A DNA stretch of 64,000 nt from Neckera pumila. Lineage: Eukaryota; Streptophyta; Bryopsida; Hypnales; Neckeraceae. Under the pieces are notes generated by a model, which saw only the letters and a list, made by a program, of their open reading frames with translations, searched no databases and had not been told where the DNA came from. This document shows positions 13,699-27,800 of the stretch, one piece after another (position 1 is the stretch's first letter; every line of letters starts with the position of its first letter). The translations under genes were made by a program, and so were the position numbers. The stretch lies in contig OZ018413.1 of NCBI GenBank assembly GCA_963969595.1, positions 2,978,501-3,042,500 of the forward strand, written 5' to 3'.

Positions 13699-15083
13699 CG
13701 GTTCAAAAAACATACAGACCTACATTGCGATGCCTTTTATAAGTCCAATCAAAGCACATGAACAATCAAAAGCCTCATTGTTTCAGTGCCCTCTACATTC
13801 CTGGTGGGCAAGCAAAATGTTCAAGCACATGATGAATATAATATTGGAAATTCTTCTGAAAATTTCTTAAACACAAAACAAAATCAAATTAAGTGACATG
13901 CATTTCACATAAACTATTAAAATATCAATAATATTTCTGTATTAGAAACTCATGTTGATCTTTATCTGCACACTTTGACTACAAGGAACTGCATTGTATA
14001 GTTTTTATAGACAATGTCATAAAGGTCTGAATATTGGAAAATCCTCTACCAATTCTTGCATAAATACTCCTAAAAACTTAATCAATGACACTAATCTGTC
14101 TATTGGCTACTCGCTAGCTATAAAGGACTTCAGGTTTCCCATCCCAATATCTAATTTGATGACGCCATTTTGTCACGCACAAAATAGCTAAGGACCCAAT
14201 ACTTTACGTTGCTCTTTAGGCCCTCAACATAGGAGGTTCAGAAAAATCTGCATGCTATACATTGCTACAAGCCTACAACTACATTTTCCTTAAATGCAAT
14301 CTCTACAATACAAACACATCACTACCATGTTCTGCAAAAGATTGCAGATGTTTCTAATCTCTCAGTTCTTGGATATTTTTATAAATTTCTTTTTGGTTAC
14401 AAGAAACATGAGGTTTATTAAATTAATTTTTTAAGTCAAACATTCTTGTAGAACAAACGCCTTGACGTACTGTGAACTGTGAATTCAAATTCATGCAAAA
14501 TCACAAAAGAGTTGTACAACTAAAATTTGTGCAGTCCAGGTTTAGGGTTTCTAAAGATTATTACACTGCTTAAAGGGTAATGATTACTTGCTTCTTGACA
14601 ATGCATGGCAAATTCCTAAATAGTCCTTTCTCTTCAACTATTACTATGTATTATTCAAAATTCTAAACATACCTTAAAGTTTATATTTTAACTTCAATGT
14701 TTTCTTATAATATAGGATTCCACATGGTACACTTATTTTGCTATAACAAAGACATCATCTCATTCTATTGAAGTGGAAGATCCAACAATTACATAATTGA
14801 AATAGTCAGAACTCTAACACTTTTTCACGTTCAAATTGCAATGACAATTTTACACAGTTGTGTAACAAGTAAAAGAACAACAACATTACAACATCTACTA
14901 CATCAAATATGAACATTTGATCTCAGATATTCAATCCCACACTTTTGATGGATGACAACAAGTAAATATGCACTCTAGCCCTTAAAGGACAGATCTATGA
15001 CCACGAATTTCAAGCCTCACTCTGGATTGCACAGATTTCTATCATTTTGCAACTATATATGAATAAAAAAAATTATACTTATT
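13093..15083. other. Intergenic, AT-rich, no gene seen
   Basis: Contains the AT microsatellite listed separately. No coding support elsewhere. It would be interior DNA of the candidate large element. Confidence 0.55.
13604..13695. repeat. (AT)n microsatellite, about 45 units
   Basis: An uninterrupted alternating AT run of about 90 bp. Frames reading Ile-Tyr repeats on both strands are artefacts of this tract. Confidence 0.97.
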
Positions 15084-15382
15084 CATTAGATGAGATTTGG
15101 GGGTCTTAGAAGGCTCTGAGTTTCCCTGCTATCTGCTACGTTCCCAGACTCCGGGAACGCAGTAGCAGCTGGCTGATGTGGTCGAGCGACTACCACGTCA
15201 TTTTTTGAAGAAAAAAAAAAAAAAAAAAAAAATTGCTTAAAATGATATTTTGGTAAAAAAAAAATTTTTTTTTTTTTAAAAAATAAAATTTTTGACACAC
15301 CCCTACCGGTGTTCACTAAATCTGGGCAAATCAGGGAACAGGCATGAAACGGCCCTCTAAGACCCCCAAATATCATCTAATG
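15084..15382. mobile_element. 299-bp MITE with 29-bp inverted termini
   Basis: The left end cattagatgagatttggggg and the right end (ccccaaatatcatctaatg) are inverted copies, about 27 of 29 positions matching. The interior has a small hairpin (cgttcccagactccgggaacg) and long A/T runs and is non-coding. A target duplication is not clear, so the superfamily is open. Confidence 0.75.
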
Positions 15383-18300
15383 TTTTGGACATGAACCAAC
15401 ATGTCTTCTATACTTCATAAACCTTTCAGATATTTCTGTGAATTCTTTTTTTATTTTTTTTCTGAAGCAAAAGTGAAGAAAAATCATATCAAATAGAAAA
15501 ATATTTCAAAATATCAAAAAAATTCACTATGTGTGTATATTATGGTGACCAACATCACACTATAAATTCCGTTGTATTGTTCTATAATTAGAAAGTAATA
15601 GACATTGAAAATGCATTCAAAATTCAAATTGCAATACAATATTCAAGATTAGGAATCATGAAAAGCAACTATGACTACAATGCTCATTTACATGATTACA
15701 TGTAATAGGCGTTCAAAATATCTTCAAATCCTTGATGAATTAAAGGAGTAAGAAGTCTAATACTTCAGATAATGATAGATAAAAGAAAAGATAATATTTT
15801 GCATGTCAACTATAAATTATTCATAAACTCTTCTTCTTGCAGTTGTCCTAAGAAGTTTATAAAGTCTAACTTCTACAACTTCTAAGTTTAGAGGTAAATA
15901 ATTTATTTCGTTGGATCTCCAATGCTCTTTAAAGCAACAAAGCAAAACCCCCCAAAAAAACCATTTCATCATATAGTGCTATGATAAAAAAATTTAAAAA
16001 GTCCCGCTCCATTTTCTACCGTTCATCACATTGTATGAGTTACATTTGAAAACTTCAAATCTGTTTGTCATAGTGTTCAAAGTCATTGTCATAATGTCCC
16101 CTTCCTATAATTTATTGAATTCTGAAATTCCTCCTACATAATTACTCAATATTTACTAAAGGCATGAATTTATAACCTGCATGAACATTTACGTATATGG
16201 TAAAAAGAAACAACAAGCTCAAAAGAATGAGAACGACATAAGTATGAGGAAGGTCCAACTTACAAAATTGTATTGCAAGTATAAATAAAATTGTGTTGGG
16301 AACTATACCTAGTGTGGATGTCGTTGATGGTTTATACTCTACAAGCAATCATGCACCAAAAGACACTATACAGCTGCAACTGCAAGTTCCTCCACTTTGC
16401 AAACTTTCCTCTTCTTCAAATGACTGCCACAACCGTATGCACTATCAACAACAACAACATTGCTTTCCTTGCTGATTGTATCCTTCAAAGCATAAGGCAA
16501 AAAATTGTTTCTAAACAGTGAATTACCTTCATAAAATATTTCCCCCTTCAATTTGCTAACAAGAGAAAGCAAATCCTTAAGAAAACAATGACACTACTTC
16601 TAATTTGGAATAAAGAGACAACAATAAATAGAACATGGCTAGCACTATATGAGAGGGACAAAATTAGAAGTCATTAGTCAGGCATGCTAGTGTTACATGA
16701 ATTCTGTGAATCAAATTCAAGGTGCCACAGTAATTCTAAATGTTTAATTTTTAACTAATTCCTATGATTATAAATTTCTTTACTAATAGTCATGTGGCAA
16801 TGCTGAAAGACATGAAATACTTGCTTGAATTTGTGATTCTATGTACATAGACATAAAACCTTCATCTCTGCGGACATAGACAATTGCAATCAAAGATTCA
16901 TGGTTAAATCACTAAATTGTTCAATAGAAATTACATTGCAGTTACTCTATGCATTAAATCACGTGTGGTCTTCCCACTTTTGAAGTGCCCATTGCAAAGC
17001 CTAAATGAAAAATTCACTGTGATTCAAGTAATCTATAATTTCTTCATACTTTTTTAAGTGTTCTTTTTGAAATACAAAAATACATTACTTTCGGGAATGT
17101 AGTTTTAGAGATTGAAATATAACCTTTGGATGAAGGTATCAACTATAGAAGTGGTAGCAAAGGTTGCCAAAAACAATTCAGAAAAAATAATCTTTAAAAA
17201 AAGAGTTCTTACATGATGTAAAAACTCATATACACCACAATAGCCTACATAAAACACTTTCATTCAATTCATTCATATTACCAATGCTAAATACCTTGAC
17301 ACTCTTGTTTTCCATTTATTAAATTATATTCTTCATTATAAAACTCATGGAATAAATTTATGAATTGCATTTCCACAATTTTTAAAAAAATTGCACAGCA
17401 ACCAATTATATTTTTATTTAATAAAACAAATCTGTAAATACTATTTTCTATTCTTTCGTTTCAATTTAAAGCTTATACTGATAATCATTTTGTTTGATCC
17501 CGTAATCACTTGTACGTAATCATTTTACTCTAAACCAATATCAAATGTCATTCCACTTGAAGCACTTCATTCTTACCATATTACTATTTGAAAATTCAAA
17601 AAACTGCAAAATAATAATTTTCCTTTAGTTTTCCGTTTAATTTACTAACACTGAAAAGGGACAACGCTAATCTTAAAATGCACGCACCTTCCAATTTAAA
17701 TACAACTTCCAAAGACATTATTGATTGCCTTACATGTTCATAATATGTGTTCAGTACCCTCTTGCAGACACATATGCCACAATCCGGTTCTTCGTCAACA
17801 TCTTTGTCAATCCTACTTTTCCTAAGTACATGCAGAAGAGATACAATAAACCATGAGACTTGCAATTTGTCCCAGTGAATAAAGTCTAGGAAGTCACTTT
17901 GGAATCAATTGGGCACATTTCTCTTAATTTCAAAGTTTTATACATTTCAATTCACTTGTTATAACAATCCGTCAAATCTCTATCCACTTTTTCAAATTTT
18001 GGTTTAAGAATATAATTTCAAATTTTGGTTTCAGAATATAATTTCAAATTGTGCATCTTCTGAGGTCCTTCATTCAAGACAGTTCACAGTGACATACCAT
18101 TGTAGTTTTGCTCATTGAGCAAATAAAAATGTCTTTGTTGGTTTATTTAGAACATCTACCTATAGAATTGCTCAATATGCTTCAATTACGTTGTCCAAGA
18201 GAATTTTCAAATACCTTGACTACTTCCAATTAATAATATAGCCATGTCCAATGAAGAGAAGTAGTTACTTCGTTGGTTGCATGCCTATATAAGAAGGGTT

Positions 18301-21000
18301 TCATTTTTCTTACAAAAAATAACTTGTAGGATGCATTTTGGAATTTTAAAATTTTAAAATTACTAACCATCCATTCAAATTTCTTGCATTGAAAACTTGT
18401 TTTCAAAATTTTTGATAAGAAAACATTTAAAGTACATCCTTTTTACCATAAAACTAACATTATAGTTGTATCAAAATTTAAGGGATAATGGTAGTATTCA
18501 TAGTTGTAAGATGATATTGACACAATAACTTCTATTCTAAGGTTGTAAAGTTTGTCAACATGGAACTATTAAAAAAATTCATGAACATACAAACTAAAAT
18601 GTTCATGCATAAGGTCTTTCATTACAAAGCCGTCCATTAGCTCTTTGGAATTCACTTTACATTGAACAGTAACCAATCCTTTGATTAAATCTTTAATTTA
18701 AAAAAAAAAATCATATTAAAAAAATTCAAAGAATATGACATGGCGGAGGTCACTCATGAATCAAAAACAAAGCATTGAATGACTGTAATATTGTGGTGGA
18801 AAAACGTTTGTGAATTTCTGACTTCCAATCATTTCTTCACATGTCAAATGTAGGTGGTATCCAGAAGACCTTCTGACTTTTTAAAATCCACTGCACACTT
18901 TCTAAAAATTTTGTCCAAGGCAATTTCTTCTAGAAGATCCAATATAAGTGACACTTGGTACCTTCTAGTAATTGTCATCACTATAAGAATAAAAACCTAT
19001 AATGGACATCTTTATACAAAACAATGCTTAATTACTTCCATAATAATAAATCATTTTTGTCAGTAGATATTTGATACTATAATTACTCTACATGAAAAGA
19101 TTCTTTCAAAACAATGAAGCTACAATTAGCAACTTTGTTAGGTTCAAGTCAACTTCTAAGTGCAGTCAACAACAACATTTAATGTGTTCTTCAATTGTAC
19201 ATATTCCCACATGAAATGTTCATAATTATTGTGAAGGTTTCAGACTTCTATAAAAATTATCATAACTTTTTGTTCTTTTGGAATACAAAATTCTACGTAT
19301 CTTTTACATTGATCACTGGCCTTTATTCTTCCAAATTGAAGAAAAAATGTGTATATAAGAGAACAACTAACAAAAACCAAAATATTTTTTTGATTCTTGC
19401 CCACAACATTGTATATCCATAAAAGGTATTTGAACATTTTGATTTAGGGTTTTTTCCATCTATGAAAAAACTAAAATAAGACTTTGAATAGTCCTATTTG
19501 AATGCTATCTTTTTAAATTGTATGCCTGCAAAGTTCTTCAAATTTCTATTGCACAGTATAATAGAACTGTATCGAAAGAACCTACAATGAGGTATGATAG
19601 AAAAAATGAAGCTCAAAAACACGTATCCACACGTACACAAAATTGAGATTCCTAATGTATCTTAATTAAAAAATTTGCTTACTCCTTTTTGGTACTGCAC
19701 TTAAACTTCTTCAAGAATAATAATCCATTCAAACATTGCCCAAGAAAATACAAGAATTAAAGACAAATACCTGATGCAAAATAAAATGGTGGCTTCCAGC
19801 CTAGAAGCACCTACTTCTCCTACTTGATTACAAAGCTCTTCCTCTATGTTGTTGGCCTATGACATGTGTATTCCTCTGAAGAAACTTGGAACATTAAAAA
19901 TAAATGTCAATAACGTTGATTATGCTTCATACTTGAAGATCTTTTAACATACTTATAATTGTGTTATTTGCTAATAACGTGGTCATTTGCCACATAAAAC
20001 TAATAGAGTCTAAAAAACAATGAATGAAAAAGAACTTCTATGCAATACAAGAACACCGCTAAAAGTGTAAAGGATTAAACGCAAATGCAATTGGGAAGCA
20101 CTATATTTACACAAACAATTTCAAGTAGCAATTCTCATACACTAGTCTTTAAGCAACCATGTATTGTTCCTACAATGGGGAGGAAATTAGCAAATCAAAA
20201 CAACTATCTATCTTTATTAAGACATGATTATGACAACATGGATTATCCTCACCCACGTACATATTGGAAAATCATATCAAGAAATTAAAATTATACTATC
20301 AAAAATCTCATTCAATCATTGTTTCTATCCGCATGACTTAAATTATCTTGAACTGTCAATTGTATAAAGGTCTTCAAAAAATTTGTGTAACATGTTCTAT
20401 TTGTTTGAGCCTGTCTAATTTAACAAAGCTACTATTTTGTTGAAAGTCATACCACATCATATTTTTCTTTTAGGAGTAGGTTGTTCTAATCAATTAAACC
20501 TTGCTTAAAGACTAAAAACAATAAAGTGAAATAAAAAATACAAAGTAAGGTATGTTATTATTTAATTAATGTACTAGCTTTTTAGTGTTCAAAGTCAATC
20601 AAGGTCTCATAATGTTGCACAATGACCATCCAAAAATTAAAATTATATTGAATTGTGTCCTAGAATCCAGGGTTTTGATATTATTTGGTTGTCAATTCCT
20701 CCACCGTTTTCAAGTGAAGGATATTACAGAAGACATTAGTAAAATACAAAAAAAAAGGGAAGCATGGAGGAATTTCCCTATTCTTATTTTTGATGTGTAC
20801 TAAGGTAACAACGCCACAATCCTGAAATTGTACATTGGATATTCTAACCTACAATGTACTCCCACTATTCATTTGTCTATGATCGCTTTTGGGGCACCTA
20901 CTCTTAACACTTTGGAAATTAATAGTTTATTCAAAGGGTGTCCAAAATAGGCTTTCTCAGATAATTTAAAATCCAGTTTTCACTACCAGTGGAACCCCAC
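15383..21000. other. Intergenic, AT-rich, no gene seen
   Basis: About 5.6 kb without coding support on either strand. At 18,313-18,345 there is a copy of a 33-bp piece (ataacttgtaggatgcattt and flanks) of the TTAA-flanked MITE at 23,882, the only repeat fragment I recognise here. Confidence 0.5.
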
Positions 21001-21414
21001 TAGTTATTTTTCAAATATACATTTGAAAACCATGTTGAATCATGCTAAATTGTTGAACTGCGCCATCAGTTACCTTGCACAGAACTCATGCCAATCTACA
21101 AGTGCTGTCTTCAATTTCGCTACGTCACTTAGGGTTTCCACTATAAATTATACTAAGAGTTGGCATTCCTCAAGCTTGAATCTGTCAACGCAGACAACAA
21201 GATTTTAGCATTGATTTTGGGCAGTCGACCAGAACTTTGGGCATTCAAACATCCGGTAACTCTCCGGTGAGTTTTTTGTGTATTGATAGAATTTTTTTAT
21301 TTTCAATGTATTCTAAAATAAAACTTGATTAGATAAAATGCAAATATTCCAAACAGCTCATTGAACTCAATGCAATCGGCTACTGCTGTAGGAAAACCAG
21401 TGGCTGAAATTGCT

Positions 21415-21540
21415 TCCTACCACGTCGGAGCTACAAAGAAGATGCCTCCTATCACGTTGAAGCTGCAAAGAAGAAATCTGCTACCACGTCGAGGCTGCAA
21501 AGAAGATGCATGCTATGATGTCTAAGCTGCAAAGAAGACA
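21415..21540. repeat. Degenerate ~37-bp tandem repeat
   Basis: A motif close to ctaccacgtcgaagctgcaa followed by agaagatg recurs four times with substitutions. Confidence 0.75.
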
Positions 21541-22204
21541 TTTCCACCTATTCAAAAAGTTTAACATCATTGTCCATGGAAATTCTGTTCTTTCTTTTCT
21601 ATAGAAAACCCGACTAAGACATAGAGTACAATCCTCTCTCCATTTCGAACTACAATCGAAGACTAGCATCGAAGACTTCATAGCTTCAGAAGACAGCCGC
21701 GCTACTGTGCTAAGGAAGATGTAGGGCGTGAATGCAGAGTGATAGTGTGTGGCTCAAAGGAGGGCAACTGTCAATGTAGCTAGAGCTTGAAGGAGGTAAA
21801 ACACAGAGGGTAGTATTTTGATGAAAACAAAGAGGAGATTTCATTTTTTGAAACTGGAATTAGATTTCTCTTGCTCACTTTTACCTCAATCCAGAAAGCA
21901 CTCGGTCCCAAAAATCATCAAGACCTAGTTATAAAGACCTACTAGTTTTGTAAATGCTTACTATAGGGATGAAACATCAAAGAAAGAACGCTCACTATCT
22001 GTGGCTTGTTCAGGTAATCATCAGTAAATTGCAACTTCAACTTGAATTTCCCTGCCATTAGCAAGGTAACACAGCTCAGATACTTTGTAGAGTCCGGCCC
22101 TAAATACATAGTTGAGTTAGATGGTTAAATAACTACTGCTATAGCTCCTGAAATATGATAGTGTTAATCCTTGTAGCGCATACCAAGTCTTAGTGCTGTT
22201 TCTC

Positions 22205-22400
22205 ACCATGAGGATGCCAACAGCACCAGCAACATCGATAGATAGTAGGAGCGCGGCAGGCACGAGGACGCCAACGGCAGCAGCAACATTGGCAACAGCA
22301 GCACGGCAGGCACAACGACGCCAACGGCAGCAGCAATATAGACAGCAGGAGCGTGGCAGGCAACAACGTCGACAGTAGGAGCGTCGGAGGGGAGGTGAAG
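22205..22400. repeat. GC-rich tandem repeat with CAG/CAA triplets
   Basis: A unit like gacgccaacggcagcagcaa plus gcaggcac or gtggcagg recurs about three times. The Gln/Arg-rich plus frame and the Cys/Leu-rich minus frames here are by-products of this composition. Confidence 0.7.
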
Positions 22401-22766
22401 CGGTCAAGCATCGCTTGGGGACCGGAGCGCAACAGCTTCCGTGACTTTGGAGGCGCATGTGGGCTACATGTCAGTTGAAAATCCTAAACTGCACTCTTTT
22501 TTCATTCAATCCACCTATCACGCACAAAACTGGATACGTGATGTCGCAGTTGACTTTTGGGACGAGGCTAATGGCCTCTGGCACCTCGCAAGGGTCAAGT
22601 TGCCAAAAAATTTGAAGGCATGCGGTACTTGTCCATCTGCCATCCGCCTATCGAGGCAAAGTTGTCGACAATCGCGATGCTCCCCCTGCTCTCCACCACA
22701 AAATCCATAGGACTACTACCTGTCACCAGCTGCGCCATTATCATGTAGTTGTTGACGTCACCCTTC

Positions 22767-22831
22767 TTTGAACAGTAATCAATGAAAGACCCTCCAAGCG
22801 CGCAAAGGATCTTTCACTGATTACTGTTCAC
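22767..22831. repeat. 65-bp imperfect hairpin
   Basis: The arms tgaacagtaatcaatgaaag and ctttcactgattactgttca are inverted copies with one mismatch over 20 bp, around a 25-bp loop rich in GC. Confidence 0.8.
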
Positions 22832-23620
22832 GCAGCCTTCCCTTCTACCGAGACAGTCCAGAAAGCGGATCCGAACAAGTGTCTTGACTGCTTCTCCGCT
22901 TTTCCTCATTTTTGTTTGTTGATGCTCCTCTCCTGAAACCAACCCGATTCTCCAATTGCAAAATTGTAATTAACAGCCACTTCCGGCAACTTGTTCTTTG
23001 TGCTTGTCTACTCTGCCAATTTTGGTTGCGAAATACTAAGGCGCCCTTACAGTTGCTAATTACTATTGCAATCGTTCAAACAAATCACTCCCTCGCTGAA
23101 CATATGACGCGCTCACTCTCAGCGGAAGCTCACTCTGTCTTGTCTCTCAGCAGGAGAAGACAAAGCTGTATCGCGCAGTTAGGGTTTTTGCTGGGAGACG
23201 ATGCAATTTCATCCGGTGAACTATCCATCCGTCATCAAGAATTCATCCTTGCAGTCTTGTTAAAAATTCATCCTCCGGCTTTACATTTTTCTTCACCATT
23301 ACTTTCAGTTCCTGCTAAAATGCGTCAATATAAATTTACTTCACCTTCTTTTTTGCAGAGATGTAGGTATAAATAAATTAACAATTATTCCTGAACATCG
23401 CATACCACGTGTACTGGATGATGAAACTTTAATGTATAATGTAGTAAGCATTTTTTCTAAATCAAAAGTAAGATTTATAAAAGTTTAAATTTTTAAATTT
23501 TAAACCAATCTACATCACAGATAGATTTTTTTCAAAATAATACAAAACATTAATAAAAATTGTAGACTGTTATTATATTTTATCTATTTATCAATTTTTA
23601 TATTTATACTTTTTAATCAA

Positions 23621-23628
<8 letters not shown>

Positions 23629-23656
<28 letters not shown>
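23629..23656. repeat. (TA)n microsatellite
   Basis: About 14 TA units within very AT-rich DNA. Confidence 0.9.
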
Positions 23657-23660
<4 letters not shown>

Positions 23661-23881
23661 AATAAAAAATTATAATTATAAAAAATCTAATTTAAATAAT
23701 TTATATATTCTTTTATTTTATTTGAATGTAATAAAAAACTATATAAATCTTATTTTAAAACTACTAAATATTAATTTAATAAAAAAAATAGTTTTGTTTT
23801 TTTTGCTAATTATCCTATATATATTTCATAAATTTTATTTCACTTTCTCATACAGAACGAAAATTATTAGTTCAATGTTAA

Positions 23882-24803
23882 CCCCTAAAGGACCATTGTC
23901 CATTCGGAGGACAAATGGGATTTTAGGCAGGTACCTATGGGCTGAATTTTTGTCTTGATTTTTTGAAACTGTTTTTGAAGATAGAAAAATTGACAAGCTT
24001 CGTGGGAATATAATTTTTTTTTCAATCGGTGCCCCAGAACAAAAGTCAACCTCAAAACAGAGGAGAGTGGGCAGCAAAAAAATTTTGCAAAAATATTTTG
24101 CAAAATTTATTTATTTATTTATTTATTTATTTTCCTCATAAATTATATTTTTGCCTATTTGGGAAGCTTTGGTTCATTTCATTTGGATTTTGTATGAGAA
24201 AGTTATGGACAATCTTGTTTTTCGGGCAATTAGAGCATCTTCTTGAAAAAAATAACTTGTAGGATGCATTTTGGAATGCAATTTTTGCAACCTTAAGAAA
24301 AAAAATTCCACATGGTTTAGTTTTCTTGATAGAACAATCTCAATTGGGATTAGTGCACTTTCATTCCATCTAAAAGATATTAATATTTTAGATCTTCCTT
24401 CTGTCTTGTACTATCTTCTACTTAACAATTTTTTTTAAAATGAAAATTAATTCTTTTTGAATTTCTTTTTTTTTCCTAGACTCTCAACTCAATTCTCCAC
24501 TATAAAGATTTAAAGCTCAAAACTTTGTAGTGCAAAAAATTTAATTCAAAAATGTTCAAAGTCGAAAAATCTAGTCCTGCAATGTGCTAAAAATCTTATT
24601 TTTTTCACTTTGAATGCAGATATCTTGCAATCTGTGTAGTAAAAAATTCTGAAATTTTTTCCACACATTGTCATAGTAGTTAGGTATAAGATCTAATGGT
24701 TGGATGTGCAAAAAAAACAATTTTCAGATTTTTTTACTCTTTGCTCTAGAAATGGCAATTTTGAGAGTTCTTTGGTAGAAAAAAGGCCTTGGTCCTTTAG
24801 GGG
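23882..24803 (+). mobile_element. TTAA-flanked 922-bp MITE, copy 1
   Basis: The left end is CCCCTAAAGGACCATTGTCC and the right end ...TTGGTCCTTTAGGGG, inverted for at least 14 bp. Both sides carry TTAA (23,878-23,881 and 24,804-24,807). TTAA duplication with CCC-type ends is the habit of piggyBac-like elements, and Kolobok also uses TTAA. Non-coding interior. It shares its whole length with copies at 46,021 and 47,605. Confidence 0.9.
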
Positions 24804-27800
24804 TTAATAACTCACAAAAACGTTGAATTCATAGGCAGGCAAGAGACAATCGGGCAAACTGAACACATTTCACCATTACCCAACATGTACTTCACAATCA
24901 CTTTGAAGAGGAAATCGACATGTCAACTAAATATTTAGTGCAAAATATACATACTGAGTTTGAAGGTTAAATGTTATATTTTAATATGAGAATTATACTA
25001 TTTGAAAGTAATAAGTAGAGACTTTACATGATTCTTAACACTAATGTTATTTTTAATTGAATGTGAACAACAAATCATACTAGAATAAGATGATTTTTTG
25101 AGTAAAAATAGAAAGCAACCCTTGAAGCACCATTGACTTTGCTAGTGACAAATAAAAGTTCTGAGATATTTTTATGATTTAGTATTTGGCTTGAGTACGT
25201 GGTTTTTTTAAATGAAGGGTACAAAGCAAAAGATTCCTAGAAATATAATTATTGTAGGCATTGGTGCTTGGGAACAAAGTTTGTATGCAATCTTTAGTGC
25301 AAAATGGAGTCCATTAGGTAGCTAGGAAAAAAAAAAGGACTTGAAGTTATATTTTAAAATTTCTAGTTTATTATAGGTCATTTTTTCATTTTAATGAAAA
25401 GCTTTGATTCATTCCCGTTTGATTGATATTGTAAAAGTTATTGAGCATCAAGCTAATTTTGCACGCAATCATAGGAAAAATAGCATATTGGACTCTTTTT
25501 AAACTGAATTTTTAGAACTTTTCAAACAAAGCTGACGAGGTTGTTTTTTGCTTGTTAGAATACTCTCACCCTTGAAATTCGTATGTTTCAATTACTTTTT
25601 AGAGTGATGTATTTTTTTTCCCTTTCTCTCTCATATGTATGTCTATTTAGATAATTTTCAAAAGGATGAAAATCATGTATTTATTTTCCCTTAAATCAAA
25701 TTTTTAAAATAAAAATATATTAAATGAACATATCTATTGCAAAATTTTAATTAAGAAAATTCAAAGTTTTGTAATGTACATACAAAGAACCTGTTTTCTT
25801 CACTCGAAATACAATATTTTGCAATACACATGGTCAATATCTTTGACATTTTTTGCACACTATCATATGCTATTGTAGTGCAAGATCTGACGGTTAGGTA
25901 GGGAAAAAAAAGAATTAAAACCATTGTTCTTTCAAATAGAAATTGTAGATTTCAGTTTATTAATTGGCAGTGTTGAATTCCTTAACTAAAATTTTACTTA
26001 TAGTCTCATTCACTAGAATTTAAGTGGCATGTGGATGCAATTGTGTAATGAATCACAAGTTTGTACAGTTGGAATGCAGTGTTCAATGAAAGCGTTCGCT
26101 TCTTCACATGTTCGTTAATAGTACATCAAATAAGAAAAAGGTGCCTATATTGAATCTCCAAATTGCTTTTAGTATAGTTTCACCCATAATGCTTTAAGAT
26201 TAATATGTATAGTAGATGTACCAAAATGAAGAGAACACAATATTTTGGAATATGGAACCGTAGGATCTAATAGTACGTTCTCTGGAGAATGGTTTTTAGA
26301 ATGGTTTTTAGATTTTGAACATGTAGGTCGTGTAATATTAGAATTTTAATTCCGGAAATCTTTCTTTGTGCCCTACAAGGAACAATGAAGGTCACCTTCA
26401 TCATATTAAAAGTCCATGTTGGTGGTGCTTCTTCTTTGTATTCATTGTTGAAAGGAAGTTCAATATTTGCTTAAAAAATTTAATAGCACTTACAATTGTG
26501 AAGACATGTAGAAAAATAATAATAAATAGAAAATTTTTAGAGAATTAATTTAATAATAAATAGTGAAAATGTGGTCATGGATTTGTGAAATGCCAATCAC
26601 AACCAAAATTTACTTATTAGAATTTCAATTCGTTGCATAAATATTCAAAATGGAGTTAGTTAAAGTGTAAACAAAAATAGTGTAGTAGAGAATTTTGAAA
26701 GGAGCGCACGTTTTAAAAAATGAAAACATTCATATCTTTGATCAAAATGGAATGATTCTAGGCTTTCCACACTTGTAGGAATTTGCAAGTACAATTGCAA
26801 TTTTGTATTTTTTTAAGTCATTGATTTCCTCTAATTTCCCTAGACTGCCTTTTGGGGGGAGAGAAAATAGTGCATATTACACAAAAGAAATTGTGATTAT
26901 GTAGTCAATAATTTTGAAAATGGTTTTCTTTTTTTTTAAAGTTCATCCATACGTTTGCCGAACATTTCGATGAAATAGAGGGATTCCATTTCGTGTGAAT
27001 TTACTTAAATTGCCTAGGTACCAGAAAATGCAACTTGGTCCATTAAGCATTTATGATTGTTTGTAGAGCACAATCATCGTTAGAGGTTACTACCTTTATA
27101 GGAAGTATGTTTGTAATGTGTTGTATAAGTTGTATCTTATCAACTAGAATTGAATTTGTTTTGAAGTATAGATTTGTAAGCTATTTCTATTTTTTGCTTT
27201 AAGGGGTCATGGGATAAAATAATTGGAAGGATTGTTTTTTTTGTGTAAAAATCTTCTTTCTCTAACCTTTTAAAAACACTTGAAGTTCCTTTATATTTTC
27301 AAAGTGGATGCATTGTGGTCATCTGCTATTATAACTTTCAATATAAACATTTAAGGTATAGACACCCTCAACTCTCAATTTGTTGAAAGTAGACAAAATA
27401 GTTTGTGGTTTTTGCCCATCAGTGTTAATGTATGTAAAGGTAGAAAATTCCTATACGTTTCCTTGAACACTATTTTTCTTTATATTGAAACCCAAATGCA
27501 ATATTACTGCACTAGAAGTTGTAATTAGAGTTTGTCAAAAATAAAATAAAAAAATTCAATTTGTTTTTCCCATTGAAAGTGTTGTACTTGAGTCACTTGA
27601 CATGGGAACAACTAATTAATTCAGTTCAGATTAGAAACGTAGAAATTGTTAACAATCTTCCATTTTAGGAATTCAACTTGGAATTCAAGCATTGTTTTTG
27701 AAGAATAAGGAGTTGGTATAATTTTTGAAAAGAATTTTCCAAATTCTTTTTTAATGGCCATTTGTGAAATATTTTATGACATTGCTACAACAATGTCACT

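Larger units (their letters stand above)
21001..23400. other. GC-richer island, possible captured gene fragment
   Basis: Base composition rises well above the flanks. Frames at 22,441-22,710 (containing HAQNWIRDVAVDFWDEANG) and 22,912-23,376 are open but match no family I know, and I cannot join them with credible splice sites. It contains tandem repeats at 21,415-21,540 and 22,205-22,400 and a hairpin at 22,767-22,831. It could be a transposon-captured host fragment, a decayed gene or a promoter region. Confidence 0.35.

Noticed and set aside
13480..13761. Ile-Tyr repeat proteins on both strands
   Set aside because: They are the (AT)n microsatellite read in frame.
22117..22458. Cys/Leu/Arg-rich minus-strand frames up to 113 codons
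   Set aside because: They arise from the GC-rich CAG/CAA tandem repeat and show no independent coding signal.
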